A program made the position numbers and the translations under genes. The notes under the pieces are model-generated. The model was not told the origin of the DNA. It saw nothing but the letters and a program-made list of their open reading frames with translations, and did no database searches. Shown here in pieces: positions 1-11,082 of a DNA stretch of 64,000 nt; positions within the stretch are counted from its first letter, which is position 1; every line of letters starts with the position of its first letter. Source of the DNA: Apiotrichum sp. Y4204 (lineage: Eukaryota > Basidiomycota > Tremellomycetes > Trichosporonales > Trichosporonaceae). The stretch is taken from positions 99,656 through 163,655 of the forward strand of contig JAMYHL010000082.1 of NCBI GenBank assembly GCA_025531455.1, given 5' to 3'.

Positions 1-2
1 CC

Positions 3-989
3 GTTGACGCGGAGCTGTTCGCCCATGTCGGAGCAGAGGTGCGCCCCATACGCGGGAAGAGCGCGCCCGCCCACATGGTAATCACCAACCTGAGGATAAC
101 CCGGGATGGCGGGCGGTGCGTCCTCCCAATATTATACCCCACCCCCACAGAGCTCGAACTGCTGTACGACGAGGCCGAGGGGAGAAACACTTTCCGCTGG
201 ATCCCGCGCTTCTCCCTACCAGCATTCTTAAACCCCGCAACGGCCAGGCGCGCAGAGCGCGACCGCGTAGCCGCCGCCTCGCGGGCGCGGCAGCTCGCGC
301 ACGTCCGCACAATGGACCAGTGGCCGTCCATGACCAACATCTACTCTTCCGAGCATCTCGCCGCCTTTCTCCCGCGCCAGGCGGGGCTTGAATATCGTGT
401 CTTCCGCCGTATATTCGGTGGTAGGCAGCTCGCGCCCCTCCCATCGCCTGCGAGGCCGACCACCATCATCGACTTTATCCTCAAATCCCCGAAAGGAACT
501 TTGGAAGTACCCTTCTGTACGCGGCACGTCCTCAACTTTGCGGGAATCCGCCCCGAGGGGCTGTATGCCTGTTCCCTAGCGTACGCGGGCGTGGGGGAGA
601 TTGCCGTCGTCCTCGCCTCGGTTGTAAATCACGACCCGCCAGAAGCTACGGAGTGGGCGCTCTCGGACGACGATGTGCCAATGTCCGTCCCGGGGCTGGT
701 TCTCTACACGCTGCGCGACGCGGTATGCGGAGGCGCGAGCGTCGAGTTCGTAGGTCTCGAAGCGGTGGGTACGTGGCCCCGCGGCCGGCCGGGCGATGCC
801 CAGCTGCATGCCGCGTGGCGGCGCAGACTTGTGCAGATCTGGACTCGCAGGTGGGAGAATAGGACTATATCGTGGGCACAGGTGGAGCGCGCGGCGCGAG
901 AGCAGGTCAGGTTTACGACCCGCGCGGCGTGGCTCGCGAGCGCGCCGGACGAGGAGAAGATCTGGCCCTTGTCGCTTCCGCAGTTTTAG
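3..989 (+). CDS. F-box-like family protein, 5'-truncated by window edge
   Basis: The reading frame is open from the left edge to a TAG, so the gene starts outside the window. The first visible residues (DAELFAHV) match DAQLFSHV in the second family member at 38626-39915. The two proteins also share a GG-x-EFVG-[LI]-E block near the C-terminus and a closing (V/I)-(R/K)-F-T...WLA...(D/E)EK-x-WP motif, so they are paralogues. The family looks like the expanded F-box-like or leucine-rich hypothetical proteins of tremellomycete yeasts. The F-box itself, normally at the N-terminus, lies off the window. Function is unknown; a substrate-adaptor role is only a guess from the family type. There is no intron in the visible part. 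Confidence 0.7.
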   Translation, partial: VDAELFAHVGAEVRPIRGKSAPAHMVITNLRITRDGGRCVLPILYPTPTELELLYDEAEGRNTFRWIPRFSLPAFLNPATARRAERDRVAAASRARQLAHVRTMDQWPSMTNIYSSEHLAAFLPRQAGLEYRVFRRIFGGRQLAPLPSPARPTTIIDFILKSPKGTLEVPFCTRHVLNFAGIRPEGLYACSLAYAGVGEIAVVLASVVNHDPPEATEWALSDDDVPMSVPGLVLYTLRDAVCGGASVEFVGLEAVGTWPRGRPGDAQLHAAWRRRLVQIWTRRWENRTISWAQVERAAREQVRFTTRAAWLASAPDEEKIWPLSLPQF

Positions 990-1297
990 AAGACTGGACT
1001 GCTGATGTATGGTGATATAATGCATGTCTCCTCGCAGAGTACCTGCAATCTCCCGCACCACCCGCTCGGGGACGCGTGTCGGCGCCTCACGGTGGCGGGC
1101 AAGGATGGGGAAGATAGAATTGAAGGAGAGGGATATGGCCTGAGAGGCCGTCGCCACACGTCGGTATCCTTTACACTCGCGAGTGGGGATGGTACGTAAG
1201 AAACGGCAATGCTCTACACGAGACAGCCGCATTGCCGCGCAGTGGCCCACCATCCATACCAAGTACATGCCATCTATCGCCTACAAACAAACCCATA
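990..1297. other. Convergent intergenic spacer
   Basis: Short gap between the 3' ends of the F-box-like gene and PRP46. I see no further gene, repeat or clear poly(A) signal in it. Confidence 0.6.
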
Positions 1298-2927
1298 CTA
1301 TGCCATCTCGGAGTAAATCTTGATGGTCTTGTCCGCGCCGCCGGTGATGAGACGCGTGCCCGTCTTGTCAAACGACGAGCAGAAGATGCCCTGGGGTTAG
1401 TGATACGGAACTGGGCTGCTGCGAAACCGGCGTGGCATGTCCGGACTTACCGATTCGGCGTCCAGCGAGCCCGGCTGCGGAATGTCCTTGAGGTGCTGGA
1501 ACGGCAGGCCGGTCGCATAGTCCCACATGGTCATTGTGCCGTTGTCCGCGCCCGAGAAGAGCACGCCCTCCTCGTTGACGGACAGCGTGTTGATGATCGC
1601 CTCGTGGCCGGAGAAGTTGAAGACGAAATTGCCGTCTGGGAACTTCCACTTTTTGATGCTGAGAGCAGTGTCAGGATGGAGACTCAGTGAGGATAGTGGC
1701 TAAACGGGGGCATCTCCCAGCAACTCTTCCGAGACTCACTTATTTCCGCCGGCCGACCCGGACGCAAAGCTAAACTCCTGCGGGGCGAGCGTGAGCGCGC
1801 GCACGCTCTTCTTGTGGTGCGTGAGCGTGGCCATCGACTTGCCCGCCGCGAGGTCCCACAGGCGGATCGTGCTGTCCATGCTGCCCGAGACAATCTGCGG
1901 GTCGAGCGCCTGGCACTGCACGTTGGCGACTGTGCTCGTGTGCCCCGTGAGCGTGAAGATGTTGGCACGCGAACGCATGTCCCACACGCGCACCGCGGCG
2001 TCGCGGCCGCCAGTGACGAGGACGTCGAGTGTCGGGTGGAGACTGGGGTGAGAACGGAAATCCAGCATCACACTCACGCAAGAGAGTACACGCCGGAGAA
2101 ATGGCCGTGATAGTGCCGGATAACGCGGTTCGTCTCGAGATCCCAGCACTTGACCATCTTGTCCTCTCCACACGAGAACATGTACGGGTGGCGGTCGGAG
2201 ATTGCAAGCCCGCGGATTGTCGACACGTGGCCCGTAAGCGAGAGCTTGAGCTCGCCGCTCGCAAGGTCCCAAATCTAGACGATATCAGCACCCGACGCGC
2301 GTTTCCATTTCCACCCACCTTGATGACCCTGTCGCCCGCACCCGTCGCAAACCACTGGTTCCCCGGCTCGACCGCCACGGCGCGCACCCAGCCCATATGT
2401 CCCGAGATCACGCGGCTCAGCTTCCACTGGGGGTGGTAAACGGGCTTGACCTCGCGCGCCTCCTTTTTGCGCATGAGCGCCTGTGACAGCCGGCTCCCCG
2501 CCGCCCCGCCGTCGGCCGCAAAGCCCTGCTGGTGGCGGAACTTTACGAGCGAGCGCGGCGCGTCGCTCGCCGCCGGCGCTGATGCTGAGCTTCCCGCATC
2601 GCCAGCAGTAAGCAGCTTCACCCCCGGACTCGGTCCCGGCGCCGCTGCCGGCCCTGGCCCAGTTGCCGGGCGCTTCGGCCCCGCGGGACCAGCCTGCGCA
2701 GCGAGGATCGGCGGGAGCACCTGTACGTCCGCGTACTCGGCCGCCAGCTTTGTCGCGAGCTTGATCTTGTTCCTGGGGTTAGATGGACACCTAAAAACTC
2801 ATCTATCTACTCACGCGCGTTCCAGTCCCCCCGTACCGAGATCGTGGCCGTATACTGCGCGCGCGCGCTTCGCGCCCCGCGCGACGAGGTCCGCGAGCGG
2901 CGGGAGGGTGGATGTGGAAGCGTCCAT
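1298..2927 (-). CDS. PRP46: Pre-mRNA splicing factor Prp46/PLRG1, WD40 protein
   Basis: Subunit of the NineTeen complex (Prp19-associated) that acts in spliceosome activation in the nucleus. Six exons on the minus strand: 2815-2927, 2319-2772, 2078-2274, 1740-2042, 1451-1658 and 1298-1390, joining in frame to 455 aa. The N-terminal ~150 residues are Ala/Pro-rich linker. Seven WD40 repeats follow, beginning at the family hallmark [20 protein letters not shown]. Repeat ends are easy to see (KIWDL, VKCWDL, VRVWDM, IRLWDL, IKKWKF, TMWDY), and the last blade closes with the DKTIKIY typical of PLRG1. All five introns are 35-81 nt with GT(G/A)(A/G)G donors; the 35-nt intron at 2043-2077 is among the shortest in the window. 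The start is the only ATG that gives the conserved N-terminal segment. Identity is secure. Confidence 0.95.
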
Positions 2928-4107
2928 CGCTGGGAGTGCGAGAGTCGGAAGGAAACTGCTCGGACGAAGGACTGGATCCAGTGTCGACGCTTGTGCTGAT
3001 GAGGATGGAGGGTAGAGGGTGAGGGTGGAGGGTGGTTGTGATGTGGATGGATGGCGATGGTTGTTGGATTGTTGTTCAAAGTCGATGCAATATACAGTGT
3101 TGCATCACTCGAAGCAGTGGCCCGCATGCCGGGAATATTTCTGCCACCATTTTTTGCCTATTTTATCCCATCTCACCCCCAAAATATACACACACACACA
3201 TTCAACATCGAGGCCCAAGCTCCACAAACTCCAAACGATGTGGACGATGCCACAATGCAACGATCATAATACAAAGCTATGGCCATGCATGCAGTAGTGT
3301 GCTCGAGTAGTTGTTAGAGCTCACAGACGACTACGTAGCATACACGGCGAAGCATGCCGCTCACAGATGTCACAGCTTGCCGCCAAAACTATTGTCATCG
3401 CCTAGGGGGGGGGGGGGGGGGGGAGGCAAAAGATGGCGGCGACTCTCCGTATCGGGATCCCGCCCCGCACGGCGTGGTGGCAGTGCCATATCCCCCCTCC
3501 CGCAGCTTGATACAGCATGCTCCAAGCGTTGCAACTCACAGGATCGCGTCCGGCGCGCGGCGCACTCACATGCTCACATGGCGTACAAGCTCCAGAACTC
3601 GCGCTCCATATGGGCTTGGCGTCCATTCCTGGTCGTGCAGTCCTGATTCCGGGCCGCATTCCGCGTGCTTCCAGCTCCGGGACCGGGACCGGGTCGCAGT
3701 CTAATTCCTAACCTTATGCCCCATGCCAGATCAATGGGGGCCGGAGGCTCACCCACAAGACGCACATCATATAATGCACAGGTCGAGGTTGAGCCCAGCC
3801 TCCCCCCATTCTCATTTCCCCCCATCGCAGAGTTATAAAACACGCTGCATCGCAACAGGTCAACTAGGGAATATCAAAATACAGGGATAGCCGCCCGGCG
3901 GCGCTCTACGTCGTCAATCTAGCTCGCCTACTCGCACAACATTGTGACCGGGGTAGCCGGTCGATTATGGCCCGCATGGCCTGCTTTTGTTCCATCTATG
4001 CGCCATGGACGGCGACGTCGACATGGCCCGATTTCGTCACCATGAGGAAAGGGTACCATGGATCCGCTCCATACGCGGGGCGGAGGGAGGAATGTGGGGC
4101 CGCAGAT
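2928..4107. other. Intergenic region upstream of PRP46
   Basis: Holds the PRP46 promoter (AC-rich stretches such as the run near 3190) and the 3' flank of the proline-rich gene. It contains a 19-base G run. A TATAAAA near 3836 on the plus strand has no convincing gene after it. No coding region could be supported. Confidence 0.5.
3405..3423. repeat. Homopolymer run of 19 G
   Basis: An uninterrupted run of 19 guanines preceded by CCTA. Such runs are prone to length errors in assembly and to slippage in vivo. It is non-coding here. Confidence 0.9.
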
Positions 4108-6137
4108 TTAAACCACCCGCGGGTGCTGCTGGACGTTCACGGCGGGGCGGACGGCCGGCGACGACGGGCGTTCCGGCGTGCAGGTTCCGCTGCCGCTTCC
4201 GCGGCGGCCCCATGTCGGGCGCGTCTTGTAGTCGCGGAGGTCGAAGCCGAGCGCGGCGGTCGACGAGCGGTGCGGGTGGTATGCGTCATCCTCTGCGGCG
4301 TGAACCTCGGGGGCGTCGACATAGTCCTCGCCGGGGGGCGAGGGCGAGCGCCGGCGGCCCGGCGTCGCGTCTCCGTCCCCCAGGGCTGCAAGGTTGCTTG
4401 CCGTGAGCTTTGGCGAGCTCGGCACTTGCGGCTCCTCCTCCTCCTCCTCCGCCTCGTCGATCCCGTCTACCTGTGGCGGGAGGCTCGGGCGGCCAGTGAC
4501 GCCGCTAGCGGGGTTGGACGAGGTCGAGTCGGACCGTCCGCGGGCGCCGTTCGCGGGAACAGAGGCCGAGGACTGAACGCTTGCGTTCGAGGTCACGGAC
4601 GCGTTCGAGCTGCGGCGCACCTTGCGCCACATCTTTTTTGCACCCGACGACACGACCTGGCCGAGGTCGACGGCATTTGTCTGGCTGCGGATGTGAGTAA
4701 GGATGAATGGACGGGCGGGACCCGGACATGACATGACATGGCATGGGCATGCATGCGGGTGGGGTGCGGTGTGATCGTGTGATCGTGTGCCAAGAGTGAC
4801 GGCTGCTAGCCATCACGACGAGACAGTTGATACAGTTCCCACACAAACGACCGTGCGCCCACCTGTGTGGCCACGCACGGCCCGCGGATCCAATGATCCA
4901 ATGATCTGCGGGGCCCAAGCGGCCAAGCCAAGCCAAAGCCAAGCACTTTCGGAATCCGTACTCACTTTCTGGTGCTCTGGAACTTTTGCTGGTACGCCTC
5001 CCACTCTTCGTCGGTCATGTACACCTTGTTCATGCCGCCGCGCGAGTTGCCGGGTGTGGTGCCCTGTGCGTGGAGCATGTTCTTGCGGGCGAGGACACCG
5101 AGGGTGATCGAGTTGCGGCGGCGGAGGTCGGCGGGGCGCTCGGGGCAGTTTCCAAAGCGGATCTTTGGCGACGACGAGCCGGTGAGGCGCGGGAGCGCCG
5201 AGGTGGTGAATGCGCTGCTGGCGGTGGATTCCGTCTCGTACTCGGAACTGCCGTCGTATTGTCCTGCGTGGTCCGTGTTTATGACCGTCGGCGCCGAAAC
5301 AGCCGAGTAGCCGCCGGCAGAGTAGCCACTGGCAGAGGGGATAGAGCCGACAGTGGACGCGGCGCTGGCAGTGGGGGACGAGCCGGCGGTGGTCATCGAG
5401 GGGGTGAGGCTCTCTGCCGAGCCGGCAGTGTGGGAAGTCCCAGTAGTGGTTGCGGTATTAGTGGTGGATGGAGGTGCGGCGGGCGCGGCTGTCTTTACTG
5501 GGCTCGCAGCCGCGACGCCGGGGGGAGGGGGGATGATCGGGGGTCCGATGGGGAGGCCCTTCTTGTCGCATGGGCGGAGGATGGAGTATGCTGGTGCGAC
5601 GTTGCGCGGCGGGGGGCGGCACGGCGGCGGGGTCGGCGGCGAGGCGGGGGCATCGGTGCCAGGGGCGGGGGCATCGGTGGCCAGGGCGGCGTTGCTAATG
5701 GAAGCGGCCCTAGCGGGAGCGGGAGGAGCAGGGGCGGCGTTGCCAGCAGCAGTAGGAGCGGGCGGGGGAGGAGCTGGAGTGGCGTTGCCAGGAGCCGGAG
5801 CGGTAGGGGCAACCGGAGTCGCAGGGTTGCCAGCGGCGTGGGCGTGGGATACCTCGACGGCATCGAGGCCGACATTACCTGCGTGCGGGACATTACCGGC
5901 GTGTGGAACATGACCAGCGGGGGGGACATGACCAGCCGGGACATTACCAACTGGGGCCGGGCTCACGGGGGCATGGCTCACGGGTGTCGCCTGCGCAGCC
6001 ACCGGCGGCCTGACGGGCGATGGTGCGGCGGGGGCAGCTGGGGTGGAGAGGCGCATGCTGGCGGGGGAGGGGCCGATCGGCGTCGCGGGGGAGCGGGTTG
6101 GGGTGGCCGACGTCGGCGACGCTGTGGCGACGGACAT
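4108..6137 (-). CDS. Proline-rich hypothetical protein with conserved central block
   Basis: Two exons (4966-6137 and 4108-4684) join in frame to 582 aa. The intron is 281 nt, long for this window, so a missed small exon cannot be excluded. Residues 1-250 are low complexity (Ala/Pro/Thr), including imperfect VPxAGH/VPHAGN repeats. The more conserved-looking core is around residues 325-420: an R-rich RRRNSITLG stretch, an acidic YMTDEEWEAYQQKF stretch, and after the splice a basic KKMWRKVRRSSN stretch. The C-terminus is Ser/Pro-rich with a run of six Glu. There is no membrane segment and no enzyme motif I recognise. Possible phosphorylated scaffold or regulatory protein; function unknown. Confidence 0.7.
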
Positions 6138-8819
6138 GGCGGTGGGGGGGGGGGTGTGATGAATCCGGAGGCTGGTGGTGAGGAGGTCGGTCTTGGTAGC
6201 GGCGGAGATGATGGGGGTGGGCTGGTAATGATGGTCGAGAGCGTTGAGCGTTGGACGTTGAGCGTTGAGAGAAATGAGCTTGATGCGAGATGTGATGTGA
6301 TCTTGATGCGATGATGCTCTCTCAGTCTCTTGGATCTCTTGTTGCCAAGCTGGGCATCCACAAGGTGGTGGGGGGGGAGTGGGCGACGAGCTACAATCTC
6401 ACAGTACAAGCTGCATAATCTACCCGGGGTGCGAACAATCTCTCTCAGCAGCAGTAGCAGTGGTAGTGGTAGCTGGGTGGTGACTACGCCGCCGAGAGGT
6501 ATACCCGCCCAGCGCCGTGCGGTAACTACGCGGGGGGCTGCAGGGGACTGGGCTGATCGCAAGCCGCCGGTCGTTTGCCTCTCATGCCCTCGTGCCCTGG
6601 GGTGGAATGCTCACTTTTTCGGATGTAGGATTGGCAGGGGAGGGGGATTGGCAGGGGGGATTGGCAGGGGGAAAAGAGGGGGGTTATACAGGATGTACGG
6701 GGTAATACCATTTTTTTTCTGGGGACTTTTTCCTTTCTTTTTTCTTTGTTTTGTAATCAATCTCTCTCTTGCTGCCGCCTCTTGGCCCATTTGCCATTTG
6801 TAATCCCCGCAGTGCCTGATGCCACCAAGCGGGGCGGCCGCTGCCCCGCTCCCCCCGGCTGCCCCGCGACAGCCATGTACAGCCAGGGGGTCACGCCCGT
6901 GCCTCATCGGCATTGGGGGCATAAGTGCGCACAAACGCCGGCCGCCGGGCTGCTGCGGGGGAGGACCAAAAAAAGAACACACCCAGGAAGTGGGAGGAGA
7001 GGGGGCGCCCAAAGACCTCATTCGCGGATCGTCTCTTTTTCACTCTGGTTTCAGGACGGACAAGCTTTGCAACTCGCGAGGCCGCGAGCCAACCAGCCAG
7101 AAGCGATTCCCGACAGAGCTCCAGAGCTTGGCTACTTCCACCAGACGCCCCGTGCCCTGGCGGGGCCCACGCCGAGCCCGAGTCCCGAAGGGATACGCGA
7201 GACACGGAGGAGGATACGTGGCGACCTCTGCATACTGTACGAGGCTTGTGGATTCCCATCTCTTCCATCGGTAGCAGCGCGCTCGCCCTCGCGCTCCGCA
7301 AGTCACCACTGATCGTGATCGCCGGAGATCCCCTGGTGTATGATCCACGATCCACGTCACCGATCAGGCCGAGCAGCGCATGGGCCGTTTTCGTACACTG
7401 TGCGCCGAGGCCGAAAAGAGGAGATATAGATCTCGGCGGACCGGACATGTCCGGTGGCCGCGTGCGGAACCCGGCGTCCGGTGTCCGGCGTCCGTGCTCC
7501 GATCAGGTGCAGAGTGTGGCTGTGCTTGTTGTAGATATAGATTTGATGGGCACGATTACAATTACATGCGGGCGGGAATTACAGTATGGGCCACAGGTGG
7601 GATTAGTAAGGTGAAAGTACAAAGGTTCCAGGTCGTATTAGGACATTGAGGGCGCGTAATCATTCCGAAACACACCCCCCAGAGGGGCGCAGGGCCGAGG
7701 GCCACATATTTTCGAATCCAATCCTATTCTCGCACCCTGCAGAACATTCTACTCTGTTGATCGGAGTGGGGCACCACGCCGACGTCGTCCGGGGCACGCA
7801 TGCTATCCCTGCGCGCCGATCGACAGTAGCATGGAGCACATGGTGCATGGTCGCCCTCCATCCTCCAGAGTTCCGGGGTAGATGTTATGGATGCTGCGGA
7901 GGAACTACATTGTGGAGGCTGATGTAGAGACGATAGGGACGGCTCCGATTGATGAGTGTACATATAGTACATTGCGGGATATCCGGGCGTCAGCGTTCCA
8001 ACGTGCACACAATTCTAGCCGCGTGCCGGCAAAAGAGGGATATCGCGATATCCATAAAGATACACACTGTTCCCTCGTCGGTGATCGCGGACGTCGGATC
8101 CCAGCCGCGTCAGGTCTACTCGCTTCGAAAGCGGACACCCAACGCCAGGGACGCCCACGATCGCCGCCGCGGCACATGCGTTCACTTGGCATTACACATG
8201 CTCAAGTGTTTCATGGCCTCGTGGCCCGTTTCTGCCTGCACAACTGTACTGTACAACTACTGACGATGTTCCGGGCGGTGCACTGTACTCGGACATCTCC
8301 CCGGAGCGCCATGGGCGTCGCGGTGATATGGTCTTGAATTCAATAATACGGGGGATGCGTTCACGGAACAATCGCGCTTCAGACGGAGCACGCGGTGTGT
8401 CCCTGCGTACGTCCCTCCCAACGAGGTGCCCCGTCTACGGTCAATGCCCAGTCTTGCGACGGGGCTTACCAGCTGTGACGCCCTCGTGCCGGCGGCAAGC
8501 GTCAAACATAGTAGTGCACAGAAAAGGGAATTAGTCTCGGTTTTCGGGAGACTAGACCGCCGTAATAAAGGGAATGTATGTCATGATGACCGTCACTCAC
8601 TGTCTAACCCGCGGGTTGTCGACAGTGGAGGTGGTTGGAAAAATGCCGAGATGGCGGTGCTGTATCTCATATCTCGGTGTTTCCCGGCCCGATGCGCTAG
8701 ACGCCGATGCCGAGGATTACCGGCCCCACTAACGTGACACGTTCCGAAGCTCACCGACCGCGGGCAGCATATATCACGGCGCGCGCTCGGGGAGGGAGAG
8801 CCCACATCCAGATATCACC
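6138..8819. other. Long intergenic region upstream of the P5C dehydrogenase gene
   Basis: About 2.7 kb between divergent genes with no supportable coding region; the longer open frames here lack family features and are broken by frequent stops. A G-rich/GGGGGATTGGCA repeat and a T-rich tract lie at about 6635-6760. Nearer the ALDH gene are a CGG-N9-CCG pair (8545-8559), two TGCCGAG sites (8644-8650, 8708-8714) and an ATATAT about 50 bases before the ATG. The length suggests a large regulatory region for one or both neighbours. Confidence 0.5.
8644..8714 (-). promoter_or_regulatory. Two TGCCGAG (CTCGGCA) candidate regulatory sites
   Basis: TGCCGAG occurs at 8644-8650 and 8708-8714, about 170 and 110 bases before the ALDH start codon. 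The same heptamer recurs in the promoters at 12277-12656, 16952-17551 and 29578-30246. It could be a half-site for the Zn2Cys6 regulator encoded at 19585. This is inference from recurrence only. Confidence 0.3.
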
Positions 8820-10544
8820 ATGTCGTTCACGTTCGTTCCCCCCACCACGTACAACGAGCCCTCGGTGAGTTGACTTTTTGGACTTGGTTCGCTGACGGCA
8901 GTACAACTATGCCAAGGGCTCTGATGAGCGCCCGCTCATTGAGAAGGCACTCAAGGAGATGAAGGCGCGCATGCCGATCGAGGTACCCTGCGTCGTGGGC
9001 GGCAAGGAGGTGGGTTGAGTCGAGAGTCCCTCCGTGAGCGAGTGCTGATGTACATCAAGGTCAAGACCGGCAAGACGATGGACCAGGTGCGCCCCGACGA
9101 CATCAAGGGGGCGCCGCTCGCGCGCTTCCACTGTGCCACCCCCGAAGTGGTGTCCGACGCCATCTCGCGGTCCGTCAAGGCGCAGCGCGAATGGGCGTCG
9201 ACGTCGTGGTACACCCGTGCGACCATCTTTCTCCGCGCGGCGCAACTCGTCACTGGCAAGTACCGTTGGCAGCTCATGGCGGCGACGATGTTGGGGCAGG
9301 GCAAGAACGTGTGGCAGGCCGAGGTGGACTGTATTGCGGAGCTTGCGGACTTTTTCCGGTTCAGCGTCAAGATTGTAGATGACGGGTACAAGCAGCAGCC
9401 AATGACGGTTGCTGCTGATGCCGTGAACCGCATCGAGTACCGCCCCATCGAGGGGTTCGTGCTCGCCGTCACCCCGTTCAACTTTACCGCGATCGGCGGC
9501 AACCTCGTGACTGTCCCGAGCATCCTCGGCGGCGTTGCGCTGTGGAAACCCTCCCCGATGAGCCTGTACGCCAACTACCTCACGCACAAGATTCTCCTCG
9601 AGGCAGGTGTTCCCGGCGACGTCATCCAGTTTGTCCCTGGGGACGCCGAGGCGATCGTCAACCAGTGTATCGAGCACCGCGAGTTTGCCGCGCTGCACTT
9701 TACGGGGTCTACGCACGTGTTGCGGGACGTGTGGGCGCGGATCGGCGCCAACGTACACAAGTACCGTTCTCTTCCGCGAATTATCGGCGAGACGGGCGGC
9801 AAAAACTACCACCTGATCCACAAGAGTGCGGATATGGAGGAAACGATCATCCAGGCGATCCGCGCCGCGTTCGAGTACCAGGGCCAAAAGTGCTCTGCTC
9901 TCGGTCGCCTGTACCTCTCTCGCGCGCAGTACGAGGCGGGCTGGCTCGACCGGTTTGTGGAGGAGGTCAAGAAGATCAAGCAGGGCCCAGTGGAGGAGTA
10001 CCCGTCATTCATGGGGCCGGTGATCAACGAGCGGTCGTACGACAACATTCTCGGGCTGGTGGAGAAGGCAAAGGCTGCCGGCGGCAAGATTCTCGTCGGC
10101 GGAACAGGCGACAAGAGCAAGGGATACTTTGTCCACCCGACCGTGATCCTCACCGAGGACCCGAAGAGCATTACGATGGAAAAGGAGATGTTCGGGCCAG
10201 TAGTCACGGCGTACATTTTCGACGACGACAAGTGGGAGGCGACGTGCGACCTGATCGACGAGACGAGCGAGTACGCTCTGACGGGCGCGGTGTTTGCGCA
10301 GGACACTCGCGCGCTCGAGGCCGCCGCCGAGCGCCTCAAGTGGTCCGCGGGAAACATGTACCTCAACGAACGCACGCCGGGAGCGATCGTCGGCCAGCAC
10401 CCGTTCGGCGGATCCAGGTCTTCGGGGACAAACGACAAGAGTGGGACATGGGCACACTTTTCCCGCTTTGTCAGCGCGCGGACCGTCAAGGACAACCTCG
10501 CGCCCGCGCCAGCCGAGTTTACGTATCCCTCAAACGTCGCGTAG
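8820..10544 (+). CDS. PUT2: Delta-1-pyrroline-5-carboxylate dehydrogenase family (ALDH4A1/Put2)
   Basis: NAD-dependent oxidation of P5C/glutamate semialdehyde to glutamate; the mammalian orthologue also oxidises 3-hydroxy-P5C to 4-hydroxyglutamate. Exons 8820-8864, 8902-9009 and 9060-10544 join in frame to 545 aa, close to the family length. Family-specific signs are the N-terminal YNYAKGSDER block, the motif VTPFNFTAIGGNL, general base Glu295 in GETGGKNYHL, catalytic Cys329 in YQGQKCSALGR, and the C-terminal GQHPFGGSRSSGTNDKSG signature. The first exon encodes only 15 residues (MSFTFVPPTTYNEPS) with no basic residue, so the mitochondrial presequence expected of this enzyme is absent; no upstream in-frame ATG was seen. 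It is the first gene of the proline/hydroxyproline-type block and lies tail-to-tail with the zinc dehydrogenase. The ortholog call is strong; proline versus hydroxyproline duty is open. Confidence 0.93.
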
Positions 10545-11082
10545 AGAAGCAAGGAGAGTGGATCTTGTGTTGCGGGAGAAGAATATGCATTGCTTGTGCT
10601 TGAACCGAGGGGCTGTAGTCACTGATAGCCGTGGTAGTGGGTTGTATTGTGCGTTGCCGGCCAAAGCGGAGACACCGCCAGGATATGCAGGAGGCCAGGA
10701 TACAGTCCAGTCCAGTATGTAAGACTGGGATCGGATCAGTTGTCGAACAGCACGAACCAGGCGTGCAGCGCGTGCAGCGTGTGCAGCACTCTATGCAGCA
10801 CATTTCTTTGCACTCTGCGCATGCCAGAGCCGTCGAGTCGCGCAAAGTGCACAAGCAAGTGCTCAAGTGCACAAGGAAGACTGCATCACAGACTACATTC
10901 ATCATGTTCAAGCTACCATCGGCCCGACATGACCACATGTGTCCAGCTACATATCCATGGATCCAGCGTATCAACATGCATTTCCCATTTTACCCCACAC
11001 TTCCAGCCTTATCGTCTGACACAAACTGCAATTCATACCTCTCACTAATCCCAACAGCACAATCCTCTGCCAACACCACCAT
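10545..11082. other. Convergent intergenic region
   Basis: Lies between the 3' ends of the P5C dehydrogenase gene and the zinc alcohol dehydrogenase gene. Short direct repeats of GTGCAGCGTGTGCAG type occur near 10760-10790. I see no gene or RNA. Confidence 0.5.

Noticed and set aside
4986..6314. 442-codon Gly/Arg-rich plus-strand frame
   Set aside because: Antisense of the Ala/Pro-rich exon at 4966-6137; composition mirrors that low-complexity sequence.
6925..8737. Open frames of 100-230 codons in the large spacer before the P5C dehydrogenase gene
   Set aside because: No ATG-based model with splice sites, no family motif and inconsistent frame; treated as intergenic.
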